Below, in pieces: positions 17,100-25,939 of a DNA stretch of 64,000 nucleotides. Every line of letters begins with the position of its first letter. The stretch's first letter is position 1. Both the position numbers and the translations under genes were made by a program. The notes beneath the pieces were generated by a model. It saw only the letters and a list, made by a program, of their open reading frames with translations. It had not been told where the DNA came from and made no database searches. Origin of the DNA: DASSUW01 sp963844405 (GTDB taxonomy: Bacteria; Actinomycetota; Thermoleophilia; Solirubrobacterales; Solirubrobacteraceae); assembly GCA_963844405.1 (NCBI GenBank), contig CAWJNZ010000008.1, positions 328,015 through 392,014 of the forward strand. The letters are read 5' to 3'.

Positions 17100-18446
17100 C
17101 TAGGCGAAGCGTCTCAGCGCAATCCGGGCTATCGCGCCGTAGGCGAGGGCCAGCGCGAGCAGGTGCAGGAGCGGCACGAGCAGCTCGCCGCCGTTGATCG
17201 CCCCGTCGAGCGCGCGCAGCGCCGGCTTGAACGGGAACAGGGCCGAGACGGCGTTGACGGCGTCGTAGAGCCCGGGCGCGACGCTGCCCGACGGCACCAG
17301 CGCGAGGAAGACGATCGGCAGCGACAGCAGGATCGCCAGCAGGGTGGCGACGCGGACCTCGCGGGCCAGGCCGCCGATGGCCACGCCCATCGCCGCGAAC
17401 CCGATCGCGCCCCCGAGGAGCGCGGCGAGCCAGGCCGGCACGCGTGACCACTCGAGCCCGACGAACGCGGCCAGCCCGACCAGCATCAGCAGCGTCACGG
17501 CGACCGCGCAGAGCCCGCTCAGGACGACCTTCTCGGCGAGCAGCTCCGTGCGCGAGACGAGCCCGCGCACGAGTCGGCCGTAGGCCTGCTCCTCGCGCTC
17601 GAGCGCCAGCAGGCCGGCGGCCAGCAGCAGCGTGACGAACATCAGCGAGACGGTCACGGCGAGGGCGACGGCGAAGGCGTCGAGCGGCGTGCGCTCGCCC
17701 TCCACGATCGTCTGCTCGACGCGCACGGGCGAGCCGATCGAGGCGAGGATCGGCTGCGAGACGTCGAGGTTCTCGGCCGCGAGCCCGGCGAAGCGCGAGA
17801 CCTGCTCGAGCGCAGCGCGGTCCCGCTCCGGCAGCCCCTCGGCGACGCTGTCGATGATCTGCTTCGAGCGCTCGAGGCCGAGGATCTGGACGGCGCCCAG
17901 CAGCGGCAGGGGGATCTCGCCGCCGCGCACGATCACGTCGATGTAGCCCGCCGCCTCGCGCAGCACGGCCTCGGAGAGCGCCGCGTTGGCCTCGGCCAGC
18001 CGCGCCTCGATCGTCGACTCGACGAAGCGGCGCTTCACGGGGTCCTCGGCGTTGTAGTAGACCTCGACGGTGGGCGGCTCGCCGCCGCCGAGCCCGAGCG
18101 TCGCCCTCAGCCGCTGGGTGGCGTCCTCCGGGAGCACGAGCGCGCCGAGCGCCTCGCCGGTGCGCACCCGCTCGATCGCCTGCTCGCGCGTGTCGACCTC
18201 GATCGGGTCGATCGACTGGAAGAGCCGGTCGGCGTAGTCGGAGGCGTCGAGCGTGCGGCCGCCGATGCTGAACTCGCTCTCGCCCGGCGGCACGAGGTTG
18301 GCGACCGCCACCCGAGGCTTGTCCGGCCCGCCCGACACGGCGAACCCGAAGAGGACGGCGATGACGATCGGGTAGATCACGAGCAGCGCGACGAGCAGCG
18401 GCGAGCGGCGCAGGATCTGGAGGTCCTTGAGCAGCAGCCAGCGCAT
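17100..18446 (-). CDS. ABC-2 type exporter permease
   Basis: Membrane half of an ABC exporter, 448 residues. One N-terminal membrane helix (LLVALLVIYPIVIAVLFGFA) is followed by an extracytoplasmic domain of about 220 residues and then five or six helices near the C-terminus (VALAVTVSLMFVTLLLAAGL, LLMLVGLAAFVGL, LLAILLSLPIVFLALVP), the NatB/YhgE-like ABC2_membrane_3 layout. Its ATG at 18446 overlaps the ATPase stop (ATGA). Substrate unknown; the family includes Na+ and drug exporters. It precedes hemB by 9 bases, so it is cotranscribed with heme genes, but a link to heme transport is only inference. Confidence 0.85.
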   Translation of the reverse strand: MRWLLLKDLQILRRSPLLVALLVIYPIVIAVLFGFAVSGGPDKPRVAVANLVPPGESEFSIGGRTLDASDYADRLFQSIDPIEVDTREQAIERVRTGEALGALVLPEDATQRLRATLGLGGGEPPTVEVYYNAEDPVKRRFVESTIEARLAEANAALSEAVLREAAGYIDVIVRGGEIPLPLLGAVQILGLERSKQIIDSVAEGLPERDRAALEQVSRFAGLAAENLDVSQPILASIGSPVRVEQTIVEGERTPLDAFAVALAVTVSLMFVTLLLAAGLLALEREEQAYGRLVRGLVSRTELLAEKVVLSGLCAVAVTLLMLVGLAAFVGLEWSRVPAWLAALLGGAIGFAAMGVAIGGLAREVRVATLLAILLSLPIVFLALVPSGSVAPGLYDAVNAVSALFPFKPALRALDGAINGGELLVPLLHLLALALAYGAIARIALRRFA

Positions 18447-19108
18447 CAGTGGCCTCGCTCGTGGAGGAAGCGCATGAACGCCACCTCGAAGTCGTGGTCG
18501 TGGCCCACGAGCTCGTCGGGCGCGCCGGTGAACAGGAGCTCGCCGTCGGCCAGCACGAGCACGCGGTCGGCGAAGCGCTCGGCCTCCCCGATGTCGTGTG
18601 TGGAGAAGACCACGGTGGTGCCGAGGCCGCCGATGAACTCCCATAGGCGCTCGCGCTGCCGCGGGTCGAGCGCGGCGGAGGGCTCGTCGAGCAGCACGAC
18701 CGCCGGGTCGCCGAGCAGGCCGATGGCGATGTTGACGCGCTGCTTGTTGCCGCCGGACAGCTTGCCGACCTCGTCGCCGGCGCGGTCGCCGAGCGCGGTC
18801 TGCTCGAGCATGCCGGTCACGGCGCGCTCCACATCGGCCACCTTCTCCAGCCGCGCGAACAGCCGCAGGTTCTCCGCCACCGACAGCTTCGAGTACAGCG
18901 CCGGCTGCTGCGGCACCCAGCCGACGCGCTCGGCCGTCACCGTGCCGGAGGTCGGCTCCAGCGCGCCGGCGAGGATCTGCAGCAGCGTCGTCTTGCCGGC
19001 GCCGTTCGGGCCGATCACCGCGACGCGCTCGCCGCCTGAGACCTCGAAGGTGACGTCTCGTAAGGCGTCGCGCTCGCCGTAGCGCTTGGAGATGGCGTCG
19101 GCCCGCAC
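18446..19108 (-). CDS. ABC exporter ATPase subunit
   Basis: ATP-binding half of the exporter. Walker A GPNGAGKTTLLQILAG, Q-loop WVPQQPALYSKLS, signature KLSGGNKQRVNIAIGLL, Walker B AVVLLDEPSAALDPRQR and the switch histidine in VVFSTHDIGEAERF are all present. The length of about 220 residues is typical for the short DrrA/NatA/CcmA class. The GTG at 19108 overlaps the stop of the preceding gene (TAGTG), giving VRADAISKRYGERDALRDV; upstream starts would add an unrelated extension. Coupled to the permease by ATGA. Confidence 0.92.
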   Translation of the reverse strand: MRADAISKRYGERDALRDVTFEVSGGERVAVIGPNGAGKTTLLQILAGALEPTSGTVTAERVGWVPQQPALYSKLSVAENLRLFARLEKVADVERAVTGMLEQTALGDRAGDEVGKLSGGNKQRVNIAIGLLGDPAVVLLDEPSAALDPRQRERLWEFIGGLGTTVVFSTHDIGEAERFADRVLVLADGELLFTGAPDELVGHDHDFEVAFMRFLHERGH

Positions 19109-20331
19109 TAGCCAGGTGCGCTCGATGCCGCGGCCGCCTCGGCGTCCGGCCCGCCGAGCTCGGTCCCGCAGGCCGGGCACTCGATCGCCCGCTCCGGACA
19201 CGGTGCGCCGCACTCCGGGCAGCGTCTAGCCGGTGCGTCGGTCGCCGACTGCAGGTCCCACGGCTCGACCCGGTAGTGGCGGCGGAAGTAGTCGACGGTC
19301 TCGCGCGCGATCGCCGCCAGCGGCAGCGAGATGAACGCGCCGATGAAGCCGTAGACCTGCCCGCCGAGCAGCAGCGCGAAGATCACCAGCAGCGGGTTGA
19401 TCCGCAGCGCCTGCGAGAAGACCGTCGGCGCCACGACGTGGCCCTCGATCTGCTGCAGGGCGGTGAAGGCGATCGTCAGCCACAGCGCGTCGAGCGGCTC
19501 GCCGCTGAACAGGGCGATGAGCACCGGCGGCGCGGCGCCGATCGCCGGGCCGACGTACGGGATCAGCTCGGCGAAGCCGTACCAGGCGCCGAAGAAGAGG
19601 GCGTACGTCTTGCCGTCCGGGAAGATCCCGAGCGAGCCGAGCACCCACAGCAGGAGGCCCGCGCTCGTGCCCATGATCAGCGAGAAGAGCACCTGGCCGC
19701 GGACGTAGCCGAAGACCGCGCGCTGGATCCGCGTCGGGTAGTCGTCGCCGTCCGCGCTGTGGATCACCGACCGCACCCCGGCGCCGATCCGCTCGCCGTA
19801 GAGCAGCATGTAGACGCTGATCACGATGATCAGGATCAGCGCCAGCGAGGCCTCGACCGCGGTCCGCAGGGCGTCCTGCGTGAAGGCGACGAGCTCGCCC
19901 GAGCCCTCGGACAGGTTCCGGCCGAGCGTGCCGACCGCCGTCTGGCCCTCGTCGGCGATCTGGATGTCGACCCCGTTGTCGTCGAGCCACGACTGGACGT
20001 CGGCCAGCGTGGCGTTGGCGTCGTCGATCAGGTCCGGGACGTTGTCGCGGAAGGCCGAGACCTGGTCGGCGACCGGGTTGGCGACGAGCAGCACCACGGT
20101 CGTGAGCGCCGCGACGACTCCGAGCATCACGATCAGCACCGCCAGGCCGCGCGGCAGGCCGACGCGGCGCAGGAGGGTGACGAACGGGTTCAGCAGCAGC
20201 GCGACGAGCGCGCCGATGATGAAGAGGAGCAGGACCGGGCCGGCGGCCTGGAGGACCACCCAGAGACCGAGGACGGCCAGCGGGAGCAGGACGAGCTGGA
20301 CCCATCTGGGGATGAGCAGCCGCTGGTCCAT
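19108..20331 (-). CDS. AI-2E family permease with C-terminal zinc ribbon
   Basis: Membrane protein of the AI-2E/YdiK/PerM family, 407 residues. About eight hydrophobic segments are seen, with an extracytoplasmic coiled region (DQVSAFRDNVPDLIDDANATL) and the conserved late part FAELIPYVGPAIGAAPPVLI and LRINPLLVIFALLLGGQVYG. Unusually, the C-terminus adds a cytoplasmic double-CxxC zinc ribbon: RCPECGAPC and ECPACGTELGG. It starts the long minus-strand run; only 20 bases separate it from the divergent phosphodiesterase gene. Family members are transporters or sodium/proton exchangers of varied substrates; the substrate here is not predictable. Confidence 0.85.
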   Translation of the reverse strand: MDQRLLIPRWVQLVLLPLAVLGLWVVLQAAGPVLLLFIIGALVALLLNPFVTLLRRVGLPRGLAVLIVMLGVVAALTTVVLLVANPVADQVSAFRDNVPDLIDDANATLADVQSWLDDNGVDIQIADEGQTAVGTLGRNLSEGSGELVAFTQDALRTAVEASLALILIIVISVYMLLYGERIGAGVRSVIHSADGDDYPTRIQRAVFGYVRGQVLFSLIMGTSAGLLLWVLGSLGIFPDGKTYALFFGAWYGFAELIPYVGPAIGAAPPVLIALFSGEPLDALWLTIAFTALQQIEGHVVAPTVFSQALRINPLLVIFALLLGGQVYGFIGAFISLPLAAIARETVDYFRRHYRVEPWDLQSATDAPARRCPECGAPCPERAIECPACGTELGGPDAEAAAASSAPG

Positions 20332-20351
20332 ATGGTCATGCTACGGGCCTT

Positions 20352-21125
20352 GTGACCGCGATCCTCTTCATCGGCGACGTCGTGGCGAAGGCGGGCCGGC
20401 GGGTCGTCCGCGAGCTCCTGCCCACCCTCCGGGAGGAGTTCGAGCTCGACTTCGTGGTCGCCAACGGCGAGAACGCCGCCGGCGGCATCGGCATCACGCC
20501 GAAGGAGGCCGAGGACCTCTACCGCGCCGGCGTCGACGTCATCACCCTCGGCAATCACACCTACCGCCACCGCGAGGTCTGGCCGTACCTCGACCAGCAG
20601 CCGAACATCCTGCGCCCGGCCAACTTCCTGCCGACCCAGCCTGGCCATGGCACGACGGTCTTCGAGCGCGACGGCAGCTCGCTCGGCGTCGTCAACCTCA
20701 GCGGCAACCTCTTCATGCAGGCGGGCAGCCCGGCGCTCGTCACCGTCGACGAGGCGCTGCGCGAGGTCGCGGACGCCGACCACGTGCTGGTCGACATGCA
20801 CGCCGAGGCCACGAGCGAGAAGGTCGCGCTCGGCTGGCACCTCGACGGGCGCGTGACCGCGGTGGTCGGTACCCACACCCACGTGCCGACCGCCGACGCC
20901 CGCGTGCTCCCGGGCGGCACCGCCTACATCACCGACGTGGGGATGACCGGCGCGCGCGGCGGCGTGATCGGGGTGCGGCGCGAGCAGTCGATCGCCGTCA
21001 TGCGCAGCCACATGCCGCAGCGCTACGAGCCGTCGGACGAGGACCCGTGGCTCAACGCCGTCCTCATCCGCGCGAGCGGCCGCCGCGCCGAGGCGATCGA
21101 GCAGATCCTTCGAAGTGCTCCATGA
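20352..21125 (+). CDS. YmdB-like metallophosphoesterase
   Basis: A 257-residue two-metal phosphodiesterase of the YmdB family (TIGR00282 type), which in Bacillus hydrolyses cyclic nucleotides and affects biofilm and sporulation choice. The metal ligands are seen in order: FIGDVVAKAGRR, VVANGENAAGGIGIT, VITLGNHTYRHREVW, LVDMHAEATSEK and VVGTHTHVPTADARVLPGG, with ITDVGMTGARGGVIG at the end. The GTG at 20352 is used, as the motif begins 6 codons later. Its 3' end overlaps the convergent phosphatase gene by 62 bases. RNA as substrate is also possible in this family. Confidence 0.9.
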   Translation: MTAILFIGDVVAKAGRRVVRELLPTLREEFELDFVVANGENAAGGIGITPKEAEDLYRAGVDVITLGNHTYRHREVWPYLDQQPNILRPANFLPTQPGHGTTVFERDGSSLGVVNLSGNLFMQAGSPALVTVDEALREVADADHVLVDMHAEATSEKVALGWHLDGRVTAVVGTHTHVPTADARVLPGGTAYITDVGMTGARGGVIGVRREQSIAVMRSHMPQRYEPSDEDPWLNAVLIRASGRRAEAIEQILRSAP

Positions 21126-22575
21126 TCATCGGGACGACGTCCTTCAGCGACCACTGCTCGCGCTCGTCGGCCGAGTCGGGCCCGGTGCCGCACCAGATCA
21201 GCGACCCGAGCGAGTCGTTGGCGTGCAGCGAGCCGTGCGAGCCGCCGCCGACGTGGTGGGCGCCGCCCCAGTCGAGGAACTCGAAGCCCGGCTTGGCGGA
21301 GGCGAGCACCTCGCCGGACGTGCGGGCGCGCAGGGCCGACCACGCCCGCGCCAGCGCGTCGGGGTAGGTGATCGAGCCGACCCGGCCCTCGCGGACCTGC
21401 AGGCCGACGAGCTCTTTGTCCCCCTCCACGTGCCAGCGCCCGCCGCGGGCGTCCTCGAGGTCGCCGCCGGGCATGAAGCGCAGCTCCTTGTCGAGCCCGC
21501 CGCGGCGGCCCCGGATCGCCGCCTCGCCGTCGGGGTGGTCGGTCATCCGCAGCACGAGGTCGACGCCGTCGAGGGCGAGCAGCGTGCGCTCGATCCGCGG
21601 CACCAGCGAGGCGCGCTTGTCGCGGTCGAGGACGTAGACCTGCGCGGCGCGCGAGTTCGGGCACAGCGCGATCTCCGAGTCCTCGGAGCGCATCCGCGAG
21701 GCCGGCAGCACGCCGAAGCCGTCGAAGGCCTTGAAGAGGTCGGTCTCCTTCTCCACGCGCGACTGCGAGTGGTCGCTGCACACGATCACCGCGTGGTCCT
21801 CGAGGAACGGCTGCGGGCCGCCCGCGGCCTCCATCATGCGCTCGAGCTGGCGGTCGGCGCCAGCGAGCGAGTCGACCTGCGCGAACGGCCCGTTCTTGTG
21901 CGAGTGGGTGTCGTTGTCGGGGAGCGAGAGCAGCAGGAAGTCGAAGAGGTCGTTCTCGACGAGGAACTCGGCGACGCAGCCGGAGTGCTGGTCGCGGATG
22001 CCGGGCAGCCCCATCTGCGACCGGCAGGGGGTGCGCCGCGACGCGAAGAGGTCCGCGTAGAAGAGCTCCTTCGGGCCGTACACCGCGTGGCGGAAGACGG
22101 TCGAGGCGATGCGGGTGAGCGCGGTGTCGCCGGAGACCTCGTGGCGGTGGCGGCCGCGGTACATGAGGTAGGTGGTCCCGGCCGTGCGGACCTCGGCGTC
22201 GTCGAGCCGCTCGAACACCGTCGGCACGTCCTTCGACAGGTGCTCGAGGTTCATGTTGTAGATCGTGTCGGTGAGCGACTGGCGGATCCCGAACGACTGC
22301 GAGGCGCGGAAGCTCGTCCCGTATTCGATGTAGCGGCCCTCGACGCGGTGGTACCAGTTCATGCCCGGGATGTCGTGCTCGTCCGGGCCGGTGCCGGTGG
22401 CGATCGACGCCGCGCACACCGGCGTCACCGACGGGAAGGCGGCCACGCAGTCGTCGACGTGCTGGCCCTCCTCTAGCAGGAGCTTCAGGATCGGCGCGCG
22501 CCCGCGCGCCACCGCCCGCTCGAGCATCGCGGGCTTCATCGCGTCGATGACGACGAGGACGAGCTTCTTGCTCAC
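21064..22575 (-). CDS. Alkaline-phosphatase-superfamily phosphodiesterase
   Basis: A 503-residue enzyme of the type I phosphodiesterase/nucleotide pyrophosphatase fold. It starts KKLVLVVIDAMKPAMLERAV (first metal Asp), has the nucleophile region AAFPSVTPVCAASIATGTGP, LLLSLPDNDTHSHKNGPF with Asp/His ligands, and AVIVCSDHSQSRVEK as the Asp-His metal pair. No signal peptide is present, so it acts in the cytoplasm or at an unknown place. GTG 22575 overlaps the stop of the upstream membrane-protein gene (GTGA). The last 20 residues overlap the ymdB-like gene on the other strand. Substrate unknown; nucleotides or phospholipid head groups are typical. Confidence 0.82.
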   Translation of the reverse strand: MSKKLVLVVIDAMKPAMLERAVARGRAPILKLLLEEGQHVDDCVAAFPSVTPVCAASIATGTGPDEHDIPGMNWYHRVEGRYIEYGTSFRASQSFGIRQSLTDTIYNMNLEHLSKDVPTVFERLDDAEVRTAGTTYLMYRGRHRHEVSGDTALTRIASTVFRHAVYGPKELFYADLFASRRTPCRSQMGLPGIRDQHSGCVAEFLVENDLFDFLLLSLPDNDTHSHKNGPFAQVDSLAGADRQLERMMEAAGGPQPFLEDHAVIVCSDHSQSRVEKETDLFKAFDGFGVLPASRMRSEDSEIALCPNSRAAQVYVLDRDKRASLVPRIERTLLALDGVDLVLRMTDHPDGEAAIRGRRGGLDKELRFMPGGDLEDARGGRWHVEGDKELVGLQVREGRVGSITYPDALARAWSALRARTSGEVLASAKPGFEFLDWGGAHHVGGGSHGSLHANDSLGSLIWCGTGPDSADEREQWSLKDVVPMIMEHFEGSARSPRRGGRSRG

Positions 22576-23156
22576 CGCAGAATTCTTAGTCCTGCGTACT
22601 TCTCGCCGGCGCGCCGGCGCCCGCCGGCGAGCAGCCAGGCCAGGGTCGCGACCACGAGGATCGCGAGCGGCGGGAAGAGGACCGAGAGCCCGGCGGCGGC
22701 CAGCGCCACGCCCTCCCCGTAGAGCGGCAGCACGGACTGGGCGTCGGGGTCGAGCCGGCGGCGCACGCGGCCGAACAGCGAGCGCGCCGCGTAGAAGCCG
22801 AGCGTCGCGGTGAGCGCGCCGGCGACGATGCCCGGGACGATCGGGTGGTCGTGGTCGGCGAGCGACCCCGCCGCCTCGAGCGCCCCGAGCCCGACCGCGA
22901 CGGCCAGCAGGACCCAGACCAGCGGGTCGGTGTCGACGTCGGTGCGGCGCCGCGCCACGAGCTCGATCAGCATCACCGCGATCACCACCCCGAGCAGGAA
23001 CGGCCACCCCTCCAGGAAGGCGAAGCTCGTGCCGTCGAAGTCGACGCCGAGGTTCGCCGAGGCGAGCGCCCCGACGAGCAGGACGGGAAGGAAGGGCCGG
23101 ATACCGATCGCGGCGCCGATCCCGGCGCCCTGCAGGAGGTCGAGAACGAATTCCAC
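22572..23156 (-). CDS. DUF4126-like membrane protein
   Basis: A 194-residue protein with about five membrane segments: LLQGAGIGAAIGIRPFLPVL, WPFLLGVVIAVMLIELVA, LVWVLLAVAVGLGALEAAG, PIVPGIVAGALTATLGFYAA and VALAAAGLSVLFPPLAILVV. The GIRPFLPVLLVGALA start resembles DUF4126 proteins, whose function is unknown. GTG 23156 is chosen at the start of the hydrophobic region; 26 bases separate it from the divergent aminotransferase. Coupled (GTGA) to the downstream phosphodiesterase, suggesting a joint role. Confidence 0.7.
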   Translation of the reverse strand: MEFVLDLLQGAGIGAAIGIRPFLPVLLVGALASANLGVDFDGTSFAFLEGWPFLLGVVIAVMLIELVARRRTDVDTDPLVWVLLAVAVGLGALEAAGSLADHDHPIVPGIVAGALTATLGFYAARSLFGRVRRRLDPDAQSVLPLYGEGVALAAAGLSVLFPPLAILVVATLAWLLAGGRRRAGEKYAGLRILR

Positions 23157-23182
23157 TTGCGGCGTGCGACGATAGCGGGCGG

Positions 23183-24526
23183 ATGGCGCGAGACGAGACA
23201 CCGAAGCGCTCGGGCGCGCGGGACCTCGAGCGCTACGCGCGGCTGTTCGCGCAGCGCACGCAGGCCATGAAGTCCTCCGCCATGCGCGACCTCATGGCCG
23301 TCACCGCGCGGCCCGAGATCATCTCGCTGGCCGGCGGCCTGCCCGACACGTCGACCTTCCCGGCCGAGGACTTCGCGGCGCTGATGGCGCGCGTGGCGGT
23401 CGACTCTTCCGCTCGTGCGCTCCAGTACGGGCCCACCGAGGGCCTCGACGAGGTCAAGGACTGCATCGTCGAGGTCATGGCGGCCGAGGGCATGGAGGTC
23501 GAGCCCGAGGACCTCCTGATCACGACCGGCGGCCAGCAGGTGATCGACCTCGTGTGCAAGACGCTGATCGACCCGGGCGACGTCGTCGTGGCCGAGGCGC
23601 CGACCTACCCGGGCGCGGTCCCAGTGTTCGTCTCCTACCAGGCCGACGTCGTCCAGATCGAGATGGACGACGACGGCATGCGGATCGACGTGCTCGAGGC
23701 CGAGCTGGACCGGCTCGACCGCGAGGGGCGCGTGCCGAAGTTCATCTACACCGTGCCGTCGTTCCAGAACCCGGCCGGTGTGACGCTCTCGCTGGAGCGC
23801 CGGCGCGAGCTGGTGCGGATCGCGCACGAGCGCGAGCTGCTGGTGCTCGAGGACAACCCGTACGGGCTGCTGCGCTACGAGGGCGACCCGCTCCCGACGC
23901 TCTACTCGCTCGACGGCGCCGAGTACGTGATCTACCTCGGGACCTTCTCGAAGATCCTCTCGCCCGGCCTGCGGCTGGGCTGGACCGCCGCGCCGCGGCC
24001 GGTGCTCGACAAGCTCAACCTCGCCAAGGGCGGCACCGACCTCTGCTCCGCAACGCTGTCGCAGCAGTTCGTGGCCACGTACTTCGCCGAGCGGGACTGG
24101 CGGGCGTACCTAGGGACGTTGGTGGAGCTGTACCGGCGGCGGCGCGAGGTCATGCTCGCCGCGCTGGCCGAGCACCTGCCGCCCGAGGCGACGTGGACGG
24201 AGCCCGACGGCGGCCTCTTCATCTGGGCGCGGCTGCCCGACTACATCGACACGACCGACCTGCTCGCGCGGGCGCTGCGGGAGAACGTCGCGTTCGTGCC
24301 TGGGCGTGCGGCGTACCTGGACGGGCGCGGCGGGTCGGAGATGCGGCTGAACTTCTCGGGCGTCGGCGACGACGACATCCGCGAAGGCGTGCGGCGGATC
24401 GGCAAGGTCGTGCGCGAGCAGGTCGACCTGTACTCGACGCTGACGGGGATCAAGCCGGCGGGGCCTGCTTCGCGGTCGCCGGGCGAGCCGGAGAACGTGG
24501 TCGAGCTGCGCCGGAGGGCCGGATGA
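23183..24526 (+). CDS. PLP-dependent aminotransferase (class I/II, LysN/2-aminoadipate-like)
   Basis: Fold-type I aminotransferase, 447 residues. PLP contacts are visible in order: LITTGGQQVIDLVCKTLID, YTVPSFQNPAGVTLSLERR, LEDNPYGLLRYEGD, the Schiff-base lysine in LGTFSKILSPGLRLGWTAAP and the carboxylate arginine in GSEMRLNFSGVGDDDI. The N-terminus has no GntR domain, so it is an enzyme and not a MocR regulator. The pattern best matches 2-aminoadipate/aromatic aminotransferases. Its TGA overlaps the ATG of the D-Ala-D-Ala ligase (ATGA), linking it to cell-wall amino acid supply; the real substrate may be an amino acid for peptidoglycan. Confidence 0.88.
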   Translation: MARDETPKRSGARDLERYARLFAQRTQAMKSSAMRDLMAVTARPEIISLAGGLPDTSTFPAEDFAALMARVAVDSSARALQYGPTEGLDEVKDCIVEVMAAEGMEVEPEDLLITTGGQQVIDLVCKTLIDPGDVVVAEAPTYPGAVPVFVSYQADVVQIEMDDDGMRIDVLEAELDRLDREGRVPKFIYTVPSFQNPAGVTLSLERRRELVRIAHERELLVLEDNPYGLLRYEGDPLPTLYSLDGAEYVIYLGTFSKILSPGLRLGWTAAPRPVLDKLNLAKGGTDLCSATLSQQFVATYFAERDWRAYLGTLVELYRRRREVMLAALAEHLPPEATWTEPDGGLFIWARLPDYIDTTDLLARALRENVAFVPGRAAYLDGRGGSEMRLNFSGVGDDDIREGVRRIGKVVREQVDLYSTLTGIKPAGPASRSPGEPENVVELRRRAG

Positions 24527-25467
24527 GGGTCGCGGTGCTCAAGGGTGGGCGCTCCCTGGAGCGGAATGTCTCGCTGCGGTCCGGGGCGCGGGTCGAGGAC
24601 GCGCTGCACCGGCTCGGGCACGACGTGGTGCCGATCGACGTCGGACCCGACCTGGTCGACCGGCTTGGTGAGGTACGGCCGGACGTGGCCTTCGTGGCGC
24701 TGCACGGGCGCGGCGGCGAGGACGGCACGGTGCAGGAGCTGCTCGAGCTCGTCGGCGTGCCGTACACCGCTTCCGGGCCGTCGGCCTGCATCCGCTGCAT
24801 GGACAAGGTGGTGGCCAAGCACGAGCTGCGTGCCGCCGGGCTGCCGACCCCCGACTTCTACGCGTTCTCCCAGGCCGCGTTTGAGGAGCTGGGCGCGGCG
24901 CGGGCCCTGCCGGCATTGGAGGAGCGGCTCGACTTCCCGATCGTCGTCAAGCCGGCCGCCCAGGGGTCGGCGCTCGGGATCAAGTTCGCGCGCACGGCGG
25001 TCGATGTGCCGGGCGCCATCGTCGCCGCCTTCTCCTACGACACCAAGGTGCTTCTGGAGCGCTACGTCGAGGGCCGCGACCTGGCCGTCTCCGTGCTCGA
25101 CGGCGAGGCCCTGCCGGTGGTCGAAGCGGTGCCGCAGGACGAGGACTTCTACGACTTTGAGGCGCGCTACGAGATCGGGCGCACCGCGTTCATCTGCCCG
25201 GCGCTGATCGGCGACGAGACCACCGCGCGCGCCCAGGAGCTGGCGCTCGCCGCCTACCGGACGCTCGGCTGCGAGGGCTTCGCCCGCGTCGACCTCATGC
25301 TCGACCGCGGCGGCGAGCTGTGGGTGCTCGAGATCAACGCGATCCCGGGGTTGACCGACACGTCGCTGCTGCCGCTGGCCGCGGAGGCCGCCGGCATCTC
25401 GTTCGAGGACCTGATCGCGCGGATCGTCGACCTGGCGGTCGACCGGGCGCCTACTGGTCTCCCTTGA
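24523..25467 (+). CDS. ddl: D-alanine--D-alanine ligase
   Basis: ATP-grasp ligase that joins two D-alanines for peptidoglycan. It begins MRVAVLKGGRSLERNVSLRS with the substrate serine region, then FVALHGRGGEDGTVQELLEL, YTASGPSACIRCMDKVVAKH, FPIVVKPAAQGSALGIKFA (lid lysine and serine loop), FARVDLMLDRGGELWVLEINAIPG (metal ligands Asp, Glu, Asn) and the final TDTSLLPLAAEAAGISFEDL. 314 residues is normal. Translation is coupled to the aminotransferase by ATGA. The 3' end overlaps the convergent nuclease gene by 17 bases. Confidence 0.92.
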   Translation: MRVAVLKGGRSLERNVSLRSGARVEDALHRLGHDVVPIDVGPDLVDRLGEVRPDVAFVALHGRGGEDGTVQELLELVGVPYTASGPSACIRCMDKVVAKHELRAAGLPTPDFYAFSQAAFEELGAARALPALEERLDFPIVVKPAAQGSALGIKFARTAVDVPGAIVAAFSYDTKVLLERYVEGRDLAVSVLDGEALPVVEAVPQDEDFYDFEARYEIGRTAFICPALIGDETTARAQELALAAYRTLGCEGFARVDLMLDRGGELWVLEINAIPGLTDTSLLPLAAEAAGISFEDLIARIVDLAVDRAPTGLP

Positions 25468-25939
25468 AGTCCTCCGGGGTCACCTGGTCGAGGAACTCCT
25501 TGAACTTGTCCACGACCTCCTCGGTGTCCTCGACCTCGTGCTCGAATTCGATCGCCGACTCGGCGATGACGTCCTCGGCGGCGAAGATCGGCGCGCCGGA
25601 GCGGACGGCGAGGGCGAGGGCGTCGGAGGGCCGCGAGTCGATCTCCACCTCGCGGCCGTTCACGGCGAGCGTGATCGAGGCGTAGAACGTGTTCTCGCGC
25701 AGCTCGGTCACCGACACCCGCGTGCATGCGACGTCGAGCTCCCCGAGCATGTCGAAGAGCAGGTCGTGCGTCATCGGCCGAGGCGTGGACGCTCCCTGGA
25801 GCTTCATCAGGATCGCCGCCGCCTCTGGATGGCCGATCCAGATCGGCAGGAACTTGTTCGTGTCGACAGCCTTGAGCAGGACGATCGGCTGCTTGCCGAC
25901 CATGTCGAAGCTCACGCCGTAGATGACCATCTCCTGCAA
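25451..25939 (-). CDS. DUF151 bifunctional-nuclease-family protein
   Basis: A 162-residue protein of the BFN/DUF151 family, acting in some organisms as RNase/DNase. It contains VIYGVSFDMVGKQPIVLLKA, FLPIWIGHPEAAAILMKLQG, RPMTHDLLFDMLGELDVACT, TFYASITLAVNGREVEIDSR, PSDALALAVRSGAPIFAAED, then an acidic C-terminus (a UVR-like tail is absent). The TTG at 25939 has GAGGAG 8 bases upstream, whereas the next ATG (25930) has AGGAG touching it, so TTG is the better start. Common and usually single in Actinobacteria. It is convergent with ddl. Confidence 0.85.
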   Translation of the reverse strand: MQEMVIYGVSFDMVGKQPIVLLKAVDTNKFLPIWIGHPEAAAILMKLQGASTPRPMTHDLLFDMLGELDVACTRVSVTELRENTFYASITLAVNGREVEIDSRPSDALALAVRSGAPIFAAEDVIAESAIEFEHEVEDTEEVVDKFKEFLDQVTPEDFKGDQ

